From Canna indica (Eukaryota; Streptophyta; Magnoliopsida; Zingiberales; Cannaceae), in NCBI GenBank assembly GCA_034359265.1, contig CP136891.1, positions 7,392,501 to 7,456,500 of the forward strand: DNA of 64,000 bases. Reading direction: 5' to 3'. The notes under the pieces are model-generated. The model worked only from the letters and a program-made list of their open reading frames with translations. It searched no databases and was not told the DNA's origin. The position numbers were made by a program, and so were the translations under genes. Shown here one piece after another: positions 1-10,284 of this stretch (positions are counted from its first letter, which is position 1; every line of letters starts with the position of its first letter).

Positions 1-181
1 TGTTACCGGCTATCTCAGCAGGATACTCCTTCTCCGATCCTTCAGGTCTTCCTCTTTGTGCGATTTCCTTTCCTGCTTCTCCCGCCTTGTCCAGCTTAAC
101 TAGAGGCATCGGATCTGGTGGCTTCTTCGGCCTCGGGATGAGGACGGAGGAAGTCGCCACAGCTACAGGAAGAGTCGTCAT
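1..181 (-). CDS. 5' end of an unrecognised protein-coding gene (partial)
   Basis: An ATG on the minus strand at 181 opens a reading frame that stays open for 60 codons to the left edge of the window. The predicted N-terminus starts MTTLPVAVATSSVLIPRPKK and continues with a proline-rich and then a charged Glu/Lys/Arg stretch. Codon use is GC-rich, unlike the AT-rich flank, which supports real coding sequence. A TATA-like box on the minus strand about 255 bases upstream (432-441), preceded by G-boxes, fits a promoter. I do not recognise the family and no domain is visible in these 60 residues. The Ala/Ser/Val-rich start could be the beginning of a transit peptide, but this is speculation. The rest of the gene lies outside the window. 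Confidence 0.55.
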   Translation of the reverse strand, partial: MTTLPVAVATSSVLIPRPKKPPDPMPLVKLDKAGEAGKEIAQRGRPEGSEKEYPAEIAGN

Positions 182-429
182 TTTTCCAAACCTAAACTAT
201 TAATTTAATATACCATGTATTCCATATAGATTTCTGATTACGTGTGTGTTATGTACACAGTAACACAGGCCTTCTTCATTATATATAATATGAATATTTT
301 ATTTGTAATACCATAATTCATGTTCAAATCATGATTTAATATAATCTGAAAAATGAAAAAAGATAAATATATTTGATGTTAAAGACAAACTTTTGAATTT
401 CGAAAATAACACGAGAGATGAATCGCGAT

Positions 430-576
430 TGCTTATATATAACACTTGGAGGTCCAGACAGTGCATGCATGCAACTCGGAATTCGCACGTGTGTCTCTGT
501 AACTGGGGCCCAATCCCACGTGCTACCTACCTTCCATGCACCCTAAACAGCCACGCGTCCATTCTCCAACACGTGT
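430..576. promoter_or_regulatory. Divergent promoter region with three G-boxes, RY motif and TATA box
   Basis: Three perfect CACGTG G-boxes lie at 486-491, 517-522 and 570-575. An RY-type CATGCATG sits at 464-471. On the minus strand TATATATAAGC is read from about 441 to 431. In the minus orientation the order is G-boxes, RY, TATA, then the start codon at 181, the usual geometry of a plant promoter, so these sites most likely serve the left-hand gene. They may also act on the plus-strand gene at 759. G-box plus RY combinations are known from ABA- and seed-regulated promoters; that role here is inference. Confidence 0.5.
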
Positions 577-758
577 GGCCCAGCTAACGCAGCCACCAGT
601 GCCATTAATATACGTATCTCCTAAATTACTAAATTAGTCCTACCCGATGACGCCAGAGTAGAATTATTCTATGCTTTAGAGATATTAATTCCTGCATATT
701 CTTCCCAGTTTTTTCCGCCTTCAGGGCTTCGACCCACCAAAAACACCTGCTGACCTGC

Positions 759-2153
759 ATGCAGACCTACGACAATGCCATCGAGATCAAGGTGGTCTAC
801 GTGAGGATCATATCCTCCGCCACGATGCCGAGCACCATGGCCGTGGCGTTCCCCTCCTGCGAAGGTGCCGAAGACTCGTTGACCGTGAACGGCAAGGCAG
901 CCGTCACGCCGCTGGTGCTACTGCTCAGGAGGAACAGTGCCAACACAGCTTCTGGCGAATCTGTGTACCTGAGCACTGACAGCGTCAGGTTCTCCGGCGG
1001 TTGCCTCGGGTTCGAGCTGAGGGTGTGGGATGAATGCAGCACCATCGTGGTGGGGATGGTGCAGAGGAAGGGGGGTGGGGTGTGGGTGATGCGGTGCAAA
1101 TTTAAAGACCGCGGCGGCTCCGGCGAGGAGAGTGGGGTGGAAGGGGGAAATGGAATGGTGGATGTTTACTTCGTTGGTAGGAGCATGGGGAGGGCAATGG
1201 TGTTGAGTAGGGTGGTGCAGATGAGAAAAATGTGTGGTCGAGTGGCCATCGAAGATTGTAAGGTGAGTTTGCTCAATTTTCCATTATGACTTTTGTTTTA
1301 TATTAGCAATATTCGAACTCTTGTTTTCAATATTCTGTTAATATATTAGGGCAAATTCGAACTTAATTCAAATCTTCTATTTTATAGTATCATCCATTCT
1401 AAATTTAATTGAGTTATCAACTTAATGGAACAGGTTTAGGCTATTCAAAATTTCACTATTCGATCATATTTTTAACATTTTTCTTCAGCTATATGTTTTC
1501 AGTCATCACTTGCTTTAGAGTTTTCAAGTATTTACTGACTAGTTTCAACAGCAACACACAATGAAATGTATATAAGTAGACAAGTAGTCCATTTTATATC
1601 ATCTTTGTTAGTAGATGTTTTCACAAAGTAACTGTATTGTTTTAATGGACAAGTCCTTCACATTTTGTTAGTTTGTCTGTTTCTAGATCAATGCTTAGGA
1701 TTGATTTTACAAATAATCCAAAAAAACCATTTCCATTGATTAAATGCTTTGGTTTATGTTTGCTTTTGTCTTCTTCTTTCTTCTATGTACTTCTGGATGT
1801 TTTCTGAATCACTGCAACCAGCTGTTTTCCTCTAACATTAGTTAATTTCAAGCAACATAATGGTAGCTGTTGTCAGTTTACGCTATTTTTATTTCCTGGT
1901 GCAGGAATTAGTAAAAGGAATATTCATGAGGGAACAAAGCTGTGAGGGGCTGATGAAGAGTTACTACATAAAGGATGGTGAAGGCAAGAGGTCTGTGGAG
2001 GAAGAGGTGGGAGAGGTGTCATCATGGTTCAGTGCAGGAGTTCGGGTAGGGATAGGGTTGGGACTTGGCATGTGTTTGGGGGTTGGTGTTGGGGTGAGCT
2101 TGATGATGAGAAGCTACCAAGTGGCAGCTGGGGCTTTTAGAAAGTTTATCTAG
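759..2153 (+). CDS. At1g01500-like protein (family loosely named erythronate-4-phosphate dehydrogenase-like), two exons
   Basis: Exon 1 runs 759-1262 (168 codons) and ends at GTGAGT. Exon 2 runs 1905-2153 after TGGTGCAG, with phase 0 at the junction, giving 250 residues. It is recognised from family landmarks: an N-terminal EIKVVYVRI (D/E-IKVFYVR type), YLSTDSVRFSG, a MRCKFK block, VYFVGRSMG followed by KMCGRVAIED, and the C-terminal signature WFSAGVRVGIGLGLGMCLGV, a glycine-rich hydrophobic stretch ending in RSYQ. In the family this C-terminal segment is the best-conserved part. It could be membrane-associated, but the biochemical role is unknown, and the dehydrogenase name in databases is not supported by any visible catalytic motif. 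The middle is shorter than in Arabidopsis. The chosen ATG leaves a short N-terminus; the frame stays open upstream without another ATG and there is an AG at 706-707, so an extra 5' exon is possible. Confidence 0.75.
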
Positions 2154-2871
2154 CTAGTCAATAACAATTAATTCACCCAGTCTATGGTGTTGATGGTTCC
2201 TTATGGTTGGAAGTCAACAGTACCATTTTTTCTATCAGTTTGGTTGGCTTTGGTATAAAGGAATAGGAACACCAACTACATTTCTTATGAGCAAACTTAG
2301 TTGAGCATGAATTTTGACTAAATGAAAAAAATCAATGAATATAAGTAAATGAATATAAATTCATATTTATTTTATGTTCATTAATTTTCTACTCATTTAT
2401 ATATTTTTTATAAACAATCCGTCCATAAAAGTTGCACTCGCTGCAACAAACTTCACATTTTCCGACGCAACTCATATAATAAATTTCGGCGCTCTTGTCG
2501 GCCCAAATGTTAAAATGGGACGCAGAAATATTCATGGCGTCAGAAATTAAACACAGGAAATGTATCTGACAGGTGCCTGGCAGAAAATAGACCGGGAATA
2601 GACAGTATCAACTTCTAATATCATACTACAAATAGTTTTTTAACATACATATAATATAGAGTTAGGATATATTTTAATTAGAGTACTACAACTTTCCAAA
2701 GAAATAAATGTATCAGTATTTAATTTCCCCCAAACTCAATTGTCTTAAGCATATTGATGCGTTTATCATTAGGATTTTCAACACAAAATTCAAATATTTA
2801 AAGCATATTGATGATTATTTTATTTATTTATTTTAAATTCAACAATATTTAGACTAATAAAATACAAGATA
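2154..2871. other. AT-rich intergenic spacer
   Basis: No coding region or RNA gene is visible. It contains the probable 3' UTR of the preceding gene and AT-rich unique-looking sequence up to the CACTA terminus. Confidence 0.5.
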
Positions 2872-4640
2872 CACTACTAAAAAATGGGATATCTGCGACG
2901 GACAATACCATCGCAAAACGGTCGCTAAAGACCTTCTGTGACGGCCAGATGCGGTCACAAAGAGCCGTAGCAAAAGATATCATCGCAGAAAACTTACGAA
3001 AGCAGAAGCAGCGGTCGCAAATGACAAAATTCTGCGACCACAGTGCGACAGTCTATATCGGTCGCATAATGTGGTCGCGTAATATCTGCGACCTTATTTG
3101 ACCTTCGCAGAAGTTACATAGGCGACGGCATGGCGACTGCTTATTCTGTCGCAAAATATTATATCTGCGACGTTAATGCAACCGCTTTTGCCGTCGCACA
3201 ACGGTCGCAATTGTAACTGCGATCGCTTTTGGCGACTAGTTTGATATACTTGTTGCGACAATGATAGCGGTCACAGAGCCGTCGCAACTTTGTATTTTTT
3301 AAAAAAAATATGTCTGTTTATATTTAACAACAAATTATATCAAAATGCAATGCCACAACGAAAGAATATACAAGATATCAAATTATATCAAAATGGTGCC
3401 ACAACAAGAGAATATTCAAGACTACATCAAATTATAATGTTTGTACATATTTATATCAAAATGTAATATTTACATCATATCATATCAAAATATGTTTACA
3501 TCAAAATAGAAAATAAAGTATATCAATCATGAAGCGCATCATGTGGCGACGACAGATGCGGCGAGCTAGGAGAGGGGCTGCGTCGGGACAGCATCAGCTG
3601 GCGTCGCGTCGAATGACGAGGGAGGCGGAGGGGCCAAAGCACTAGGCATGGAAGAAGCAATACGTGTCATGTACTCCCTCATAGCGGCCACCTCACTGAT
3701 GAGGCGTGCATGAGAAGCCTGTAATTCTGCGTGCGAAGCCTCTAAGGCTACAAATCGATCCTGACCCGCATGTGAAGTCGATGGACCAGCAGTGGAAGAT
3801 GTGAAGGCAGACGACCCCGCACCATGTGGCTGCAACAATGTCCGTGCATGGGCCGTTGTGCCAATGCCATATACACGGCTGTGATCGACTCTTGTCATCT
3901 GCATCCATGTGTCAACATCAAGCTGATGTTACGCAGGATCACCTCTCCGCTGGGTCACCAACTCAGAATACGTGGCATTTAAAGATTGATTAATTAAATT
4001 AATTTTATATAATTGAACTAATATAAATTTTATTAAATATTAACTTACCAGGATTGTCTACGGCCTCCTGCTGATGAACTCACCCCGGCGAGGACCATGT
4101 CTATATCTATGTGTCTCCTCGAAGACCCTCAAAGGGTCAGCCGAAATGAGTGTCTTGCTCGTCTCGCGTCCCCTGCAATAAAATAAATATAATTAATTTT
4201 TCTATAATAAATAATAAAAATTGTTATTAAATTACTTACCATGCGACGCTCGTGACTAGTAAATGGGATGGACCCACCGGTATGTCGGTCCACGGATCCC
4301 TCAACTAGCGTCATCCGGTTTCGGTGCGTCGTTCGGGAGGCACCCTGCCACTCCTCGGACGCCCAGATGTCGCATAGTCGATCACATACGTGGCTCGTTA
4401 TCCAGTTGGGCTCATTTCCCTTGAGCGCATCCATGGGCATATCTCGATTACCGCCTACATTTGCTCGCGCCTCATCCCGCGCACGGCGGAGGATATCCTT
4501 GAAAAACTTCTTATTGTAAGCTTCCCAAGCATCCTCCACCTGAACCTCAATGACAGGATCCCAGGTGTATCGGGCCTACAAAAAGAAAATATTAATACAA
4601 TCATTTTAATAAACATGATTCAAATTGACTTGCACCAGTA
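2872..4640 (-). mobile_element. CACTA (En/Spm) element: one terminus, subterminal array and 3' part of its coding region
   Basis: The sequence CACTACTAAAAAATGGG at 2872 is a canonical CACTA terminal inverted repeat. From 2893 to about 3290 the six-base core TGCGAC or its complement GTCGCA recurs many times in both orientations, as expected for the subterminal transposase-binding array of this superfamily. Inside it, on the minus strand, lie decayed exons of a CACTA-associated protein (see 3566-4575). No opposite CACTA terminus was found, so the right boundary is unknown; 4640 marks only the limit of recognisable coding sequence. The three bases before the terminus are ATA, a possible target duplication. 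Confidence 0.7.
3566..4575 (-). pseudogene. Decayed CACTA-associated plant transposase-like gene (Ptta/En/Spm, Transposase_24 type)
   Basis: Three exon-like blocks are visible on the minus strand. Block 1 (4575-4240) starts after TTTTTGTAG, ends at ATG|GTAAGT, and carries the hallmark order ASEEWQ, NR, HTGGS, HERRM known from Transposase_24 proteins, preceded by YTWDPV and a basic region. Block 2 (4172 to about 4050) contains ADPLRVFEETHRYRHG but is out of frame by one base with block 1 and has an in-frame TAG. Block 3 (about 3990-3566) contains ATYSELV, then an in-frame TAA, and then an Ala/Ser-rich tail with a short heptad-like segment (VALEASHAELQASHARL) typical of the C-terminal coiled coil. 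The frameshift and stops show that it is inactive. The upstream exons are missing or unrecognisable. Confidence 0.65.
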
Positions 4641-6294
4641 AGGATTCAATTGAATAAAAAAATATTGAGATAAATAAACACATGATTCCACAACAGGAAA
4701 GTTTCCTATGTAGTAGCTAATTCAAGACTTAAATAAAATTGTTTCTGAAACCAAAAGCAAATCATGAAACGACTAATTTGCTTGTAGTTAGCTAGGAATG
4801 TTTTGATCTTACACCAATTGACACTACACTTTATGCAAGAACCAATCTTCTTTCATTGTTCAGGTCCAAGACTGAAGCATAAAATCACATGGGTAAGTTT
4901 AGACCAAACATGGAGCACTAAGGTAGCCCAACTCTCGAACATAATAGTTGCTTCTATACCATAGAATGTCACAGCTACACTTATCAGGTTCCACTATAAG
5001 ATAGAATCATTAGGTAGTAGAATGTCCAAGCCATGTTTGCTAATGACTGACTGTTAGATTCAGTGCATGGTTTGATATATTAAACAATCAACTAAAAGGA
5101 AGAGCATATCCATCAAGAATGTGCTAATTGAAAATTCAGAAGAAAAAAAAAGAGAATAGACTACATTTCCATTAGCATGGTGTGACACCTTTTCAATCTG
5201 CAGATGTATAATCCAAATATTTACAGAGTAAATTGAGCAATGAGCCTAACACATGAACTTTCAAAAATTGCATTTCCAATTTCTAAGCATGAATGTGCTT
5301 TTGGATTGTATGCATGATGCTGCTACATAGTAATAATATTTGGAATACACACTTGCTCCATGTTCCACTGTTAGTAGCCTTCCACTAGTATTAGTATTAG
5401 TATATATTATTGTAATCGCAACCACTATTCATTAATTTTGTGTAAATAATTCCACTTTGTCATCCTGCCTGTCTACATGTATTGCCTACATTTTGTGATC
5501 CAACAAGTACATTTTCCCGTTTCCCTCTCACCTTCCTCAAGCCAACCTAATCTGCCACGTACCCTCTATTAAAAGCCTCAGCAAGTGGAAGACTGATTAT
5601 TGGCAATTGATATCTCAGCTCAATTCGTCTCTTCCTAAGGAAGAAGCCAAATGGGTAAAGTAGCCTTCACCTCCCTCTTCTACGGAAACAAATAGGATTA
5701 CTTGGTATTCTTCAGCTAAGTCTATCTCCAAATCCATAAACAAACAAATAGGATTGCTGCAATCTAGGTTGGCCAATAAAAACAAATAGAATCTAATCAA
5801 TTTTTGCCTACTGTATGACCGATTTCTTTAGCGTTTTTAGAGAAACAGCACTCTTTAGAGAAACAGAATCATGTTCATGCATCAAATGGATACTTTAGAT
5901 TGAAATAAACTCACCTAAGAAAATCACTTTTTCATTTGATTCCAATTGCATCTTGAAGAAAAAGAAAATTCACAAAGAAAAAAAAAAGTGGAATGAACAT
6001 GAGTTATCTGGAAATTTATAAATCTCCCATGTTTGTTTCAGTCATCAAAATCTATCTTGAACATTTCCTCAAACAAATGCATCTAAGTAAATATCCACAT
6101 GATTAGCCATAGAGATATATCTTCCATTGATAAATATGCAAACCTCTGATTCTCACTATAGTTTAAGAAGTAAAGAGTTGACCTGTATGCTCAACAAAGA
6201 ACAAAGAGAAATTTTTTTAACCATTTAAGGTATATCTTGGCAATAGAAACAAAGAACAAAAGCTTACTATTCTTTCTATTATGATTGAAAACAG
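4641..6294. other. AT-rich DNA without recognisable genes
   Basis: Only short, unconserved reading frames occur. This stretch could be the interior of the CACTA element whose left end is at 2872 or plain intergenic sequence; the sequence does not decide. Confidence 0.4.
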
Positions 6295-6369
6295 GAAATT
6301 AAGGGTTTAACTTCCCTCACAGAGCTTGATCTTTCAGACAACAACATTCCTGTGCTTCCTCCAGAGATG
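6295..6369 (+). pseudogene. Isolated leucine-rich-repeat exon (LRRC40-like)
   Basis: A 75-base open exon is bounded exactly by AAAACAG on the left and GTCTGC on the right. It encodes 25 residues in which GLTSLTELDLSDNN and PVLPPEM follow the LxxLxxLDLSxNxLxxLPxE repeat pattern. The wording resembles the last repeats of plant LRRC40-type proteins, where SLTELDLSDNNI is followed by LPPELG. No neighbouring LRR exon was found within several kilobases, so this looks like a captured or stranded exon rather than a working gene. The splice borders are intact. The family assignment is by recall of the consensus and is moderate. Confidence 0.5.
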
Positions 6370-6546
6370 GTCTGCTTGCTTCTCTTGATATACTAACTAA
6401 TTAGGTTTAACATTTGTATACTGACTAAGGGTTTAACTATCTCCATCTGACATTTGTATACTGGTAATACCTCTACTATCATATTTGACAACAGTAGAAA
6501 TCAATTAGGTTTAAGTATAAATCCTAGCCGTCGGCTAGGGTTTCGA

Positions 6547-6600
6547 AAGAGAGAGAGAGAGAGAGAGAGAGAGGAGGAGGAGGAGGAGGAGGAGGAGGAG
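6547..6600. repeat. Compound GA / GGA microsatellite
   Basis: About thirteen GA dinucleotides are followed by about nine GGA trinucleotides. A telo-box-like CTAGGGTTT lies just before it (6535-6543). The GC-rich 120 bases that follow contain no credible gene. Confidence 0.9.
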
Positions 6601-7352
6601 AATACCGGCGGTTGAACAGTCGAGCAGCGGCGAGGCTGTTTGCGGCAGGTGACAAGCAGTGGGCGGCCGGTCCGTGTGCGGCGTGCGGCGGTCGGCGTGC
6701 GGCGGCAGAGAGAACGGCGTACAGGATATATATAAAAACATCATTTGAATTATTATTATAAAATTAATGTAAAAAGAATATTATGAACTATAAATAATGT
6801 GCAAGAATCTTTGATGACACTCATGCATATCAGTTTAATTAATACAATGCATTATAAATTAATTTAATTATTATTATGAAGTACAAAAATTGATGAAAAT
6901 TAAAATAATTAAATTACATTGTCATATATATACTTTAATATGCTATTTTACTAAAATATAACAATGAACAATATATTTTGTTTTATTATATATAATAATA
7001 TATACGGGTATCCAGGAAAGTGGATTCTGATTTTTATCATTTTCAAAAGCACGTATTTTTGGTTTTAGTGTTTATTAATTATACCTAATTCCAATTTTGA
7101 TAAATTTCTCAATATATAAAATACTTTTTAAACAATCCCTTTTGAGCTTGAAGGTATATGATATAATTGTTGACATTGTATTAATATTCAAGATTTGATC
7201 ATCATCATAATGTAGCCATGCATTTAGGGTCACGGTAATCATGAAACTCATTAGCAAGGAGTTGGGGAAGATGTAAATTTTATATCCATGTTTGACCATT
7301 TCTCTTTTTGAGGGAAATGTTCCATGGAAGGCATGCATGAGCTTTAATTTTT

Positions 7353-7567
7353 GGGTTAATTAATGAATCTATTCAAATTATAATACTTTTTATAAATTTA
7401 ACTTAAACTTTTATTTGTATTAACTATATTTTAAACTATCAAATTGAATGCTCGTCAATTTCACCATTAGATATTAAAAGTTATTTTGTTAATAATCAAG
7501 TTGCCGCATCAGCGGATCATTAATTTTGTTTTTTAATATCAATTTTTAACTTACCGCATATGCGGCG
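7353..7567 (+). repeat. Left terminal inverted repeat of the Pack-MULE
   Basis: It aligns with the reverse complement of 9500-9752. Shared blocks include GAATCT, TTAAACTTTTATTTGTAT-like sequence, GTCAATTTCACC / GTTAATTTCACC and TTTTTAACTTACCG. Confidence 0.85.
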
Positions 7568-7576
7568 TAGCTATTA

Positions 7577-7737
7577 AGATGCTAAGAGAGAGCGCCAACA
7601 ACTACAACTTCATCAATCCCTTCCAATCCAACCTTCTTCTCTACAGCAAGCTATCTGTTCTCGCCGACAATCGACGGAAGAAATTCACCGGCACCGACGG
7701 CATCTTGTGCCTGAACCTCGGGTGCCTCATCAAGTAG
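7577..7737 (+). pseudogene. Second captured coding fragment in the Pack-MULE, origin not recognised
   Basis: On the plus strand an open frame begins ATGCTAAGAGAG just inside the left TIR and reads MLRESANNYNFINPFQSNLL, then YSKLSVLADNRRKKFTGTDG, ending at a TAG at 7735-7737. C/G-ending codons dominate (AAC, TTC, CTC, GCC, GAC), unlike the AT-rich TIR, so it looks like real exon sequence. It lies between the left TIR and the point (about 7747) where MCTP homology stops on the other strand. I cannot name the source gene. It may alternatively be the minus-strand extension of the adjacent fragment. Confidence 0.4.
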
Positions 7738-7746
7738 AACCTCGCC

Positions 7747-9490
7747 CACACTCCTCAGCCGGTCGTACCTCATCCTCACTATCTCTGGGCTCCTCGACGT
7801 CGGATAAGTGTCGAACTCCTCGTCGAGTTCGTCGGGGTGCACCGCCTCCACATGCGAGATCTTCGTGTTCATGTGCGGCGGATACCGCGGCCGAAACCGG
7901 TAATTCCAGACCCCGATGAGGAACATGTAGAGGAACATCGTCGGAAGTATCAGCTCGGGGAAGCAAACGAGCATAATGAAGAGGATGTGGACCAAACGGT
8001 GGTGATGGGGTTCTTCCACTCGCAGACTTCGCCAAACCATTTCCTGACCGCCAACAAGCCGGAGAAGACGGTCATAAGCCGGAAGAAGTTGGCTTGCTCC
8101 GGCGCATGCTCCACAGGTGGGAGTGGGCGTCGGACAAGTACTCCACCACCTCCCTCTGCAGAGGCGGCTCCATCCGGCTCAACCGCGCCGCCACAATCTG
8201 CACTGCTTGGTGGCGGAGCAGCTCTTGCTGGATTATAGGCAGCGGGCACACGTAGTGCATCTTCGGCAGCAGCGGCTTCGTGTAGATGAACATGGTGTTC
8301 ACCATCGACGTCACGGAGAACCGGATTGGGAGGTGGAGCTCGCCCATCTTCTTGATGCCGGAGTTGTGGAGGACGAGTAGGGGGTACGAGTTGGTGTAGA
8401 TATTATGCGACCTTGCCGATCCTCACCTTACCGATCTTGACATCCTTGTCTCCCCCACTGGATCCCTTCTCCACGAGCTGGCAATTGTCGAAGACGCCGA
8501 CAGTGATGACGGTGGCGTGGTCGTAGACGTCCCAGGTGTCTGTTCGTTGAACCTGGGGTTCATCTCGTCGACGATGGTGCCGGCGCGTACCCACTTGTGG
8601 CCGTACTTGGCAACGCAATAGGAATCGCAGGTGCCCCGTGAATCCCTTGTCTTCATTGGATGGAGGCCGTTGGCGTTGAGGATGCCGAGCTCGAGCAGGC
8701 CGATGGGTTGCTTCCAGAGTTGCTTTGCCATTAGCCACAGGTCGCTGCTGTATTGGGTCGATTCGTCGAGCACGTGGTAGCCGTCGTCAAGGCAGATGCG
8801 GGCATGGATCTTGCTCGAGAACTTGTCTTCCTTGAGCTGGTCCAAGTCCACCACCACCGGCCTCCGCAAGTTCCACCACCGTGAGCGGATCATCTGATCG
8901 TCGATGCTCGTCAAAGGGATATGCACGCGGCCGATATCCTCGTCCTTGTTGTGGGCGATGCGATCCTCCACGGAGAGAATGAGGTCGTCCTCAAAGGGCT
9001 CGGCGGCCACGAACATGAACTCTTCATTCCACAAGAAGTTTGCCGTGCGGGACTGGATCGGCTTCGTCCTCAGCATATGGTTTCCAATCCTTGCCTTGCA
9101 ATACAGGTCGGGGACTCTGCTCTTGTCAGAGGGGAACACGTCGTGGCCCTCGATGATGTTCACACGGACGTACCACCGTCGCGACGCGTGGTAGACGTTG
9201 GCGCGGATGTAGTTGCTTAATGTTTGGGTTTCGACGGAGGGGATGACATCGGAGTGTGTGGCGTAGGCGAAGGACACATCGGCCTGCGTGCCGTGCCACA
9301 CGGCCAGCATCAGCTCGCCTTTGCTAAGCTTATCCCTGTTCTTATCCTCGAGCCTGTACCGCTCTGGTGCCAGCGGGCTGTCCGGCGGCACGCGGGTCGG
9401 GATCTCGTTGATATCCAAGCGGACCATGCCGACGAAGTCGTCCTTCACCAAGTCCTTGTCTTTGAGCACGACCTAGACGTGCGACGCCTG
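7747..9490 (-). pseudogene. Captured and broken fragment of an MCTP/FTIP (multiple C2 domain and transmembrane) gene
   Basis: Read on the minus strand, the sequence enters within a C2 domain (KDKDLVKDDFVG, then LAPERYRLEDK) and continues through two further C2 domains (YVRVNIIEGHDV to PDLYCKARIG; LLELGILNANGL to SYCVAKYGHKWVRAGTIVDE). It ends in the phosphoribosyltransferase-C-type membrane region (KMGELHLPIRF, LLPKMHYVCPL, HQAVQIVAARLSR, WFGEVCEWKNPITTV, PPHMNTKISHVEAVHPDELD). Homology stops near 7747, before the last membrane segment. The N-terminal C2 domain is absent. Breaks: a TAG at the entry point (9474-9476), a frameshift near 8540 after FNEQ, a deletion and stop near 8402, and further frameshifts near 8080 and 8000. 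Plant MCTPs tether ER to plasma membrane, often at plasmodesmata, and FTIP1 moves FT. This copy cannot make such a protein. Confidence 0.85.
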
Positions 9491-9499
9491 TAGCCCGCG

Positions 9500-9752
9500 T
9501 GGCATAAACGGTAAGTTAAAAATTAATATTTAAAAATATTACATTGATGTGACGATGCGATTATTAAAAAAATAATTTTTAATATATTGAATTAGATAAC
9601 ATGTTAATATTTAACGGTGAAATTAACAGATATTTAATATCGGACTAGAATTAATATTAATTTAATAATTTAAAATATAATTGATATAAATAAAAATTTA
9701 GATTAAATTGATGAAAAGTGTCTTAGTTTAAATTAGATTCGTCAGTTAACTC
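9500..9752 (-). repeat. Right terminal inverted repeat of the Pack-MULE
   Basis: This is the reverse-complement partner of 7353-7567. It is slightly longer because of small insertions in AT-rich segments, and it is followed directly by the 9-bp duplication TTAATTTTT at 9753-9761. Confidence 0.85.
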
Positions 9753-9761
9753 TTAATTTTT

Positions 9762-10284
9762 CACCTTAATTTAATTATTGCTTGGACAACAATAATGTAC
9801 AATTGATCTTGACAGTTCAATTCACATGATCATGAATGAAAAGGTTGCATTTCTGACCCAAATAGATTCCTCTCTTTGACCCACTCAATTGAAATTTTGT
9901 GGAGACAAACCTTCCTCGATTGTAGTTGAAATTAATTTCTAGTTGAACCGATCGATCAATTTTTGTGTATATATGCTTTGGAACAATGCATGTGAGTGTT
10001 CCTAATTAATTATATGTGCAAGTGGGGGAGTTAATTAATGCGATGACTATGTTTTGATAAATATATCCATATATTTGTGGGGTGTCATGCATGGTTGATA
10101 GTGATGTAGTGAAGGTTTGCTCGAAACAAGCTCTTGTGAAAGAGATAACACCAACATATTGATTCATGATGTTGTGGAGTGAGAGGGACACCAACAGGTC
10201 AAACACATGGGTCTTTATACTCTTACAACTAAACATCAACTACAATATCCACTCTAAACAATGACCGCAATTAATATCCACCCT
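9762..10284. other. AT-rich spacer
   Basis: No gene or RNA is visible. A 77-codon minus-strand reading frame at 10006-10239 has no conserved features. Confidence 0.4.

Larger units (their letters stand above)
7353..9752. mobile_element. Pack-MULE (Mutator-like element carrying gene fragments), complete with TIRs and 9-bp target duplication
   Basis: Long inverted repeats form the two ends: the left one reads GGGTTAATTAATGAATC from 7353, and the right one, read on the minus strand from 9752, GAGTTAACTGACGAATC. They remain alignable for about 215-250 bases, through TTTTTAACTTACCG at the inner edge. Immediately outside lie identical 9-bp direct repeats TTAATTTTT (7344-7352 and 9753-9761). Long TIRs starting with G plus a 9-bp target duplication are the signature of Mutator-like elements. 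The interior has no transposase; it carries GC-rich exon sequence of a plant MCTP/FTIP gene on the minus strand and a second fragment on the plus strand, hence Pack-MULE. The element is 2.4 kb. TIR divergence and the broken cargo argue that it is not recent. Confidence 0.9.

Noticed and set aside
393..587. 64-codon frame upstream of the At1g01500-like gene
   Set aside because: It overlaps the promoter motifs and shows no conservation.
6535..6744. 69-codon minus-strand frame with poly-Leu/Ser tail
   Set aside because: The tail is a translation of the GA/GGA microsatellite, with no conserved residues.
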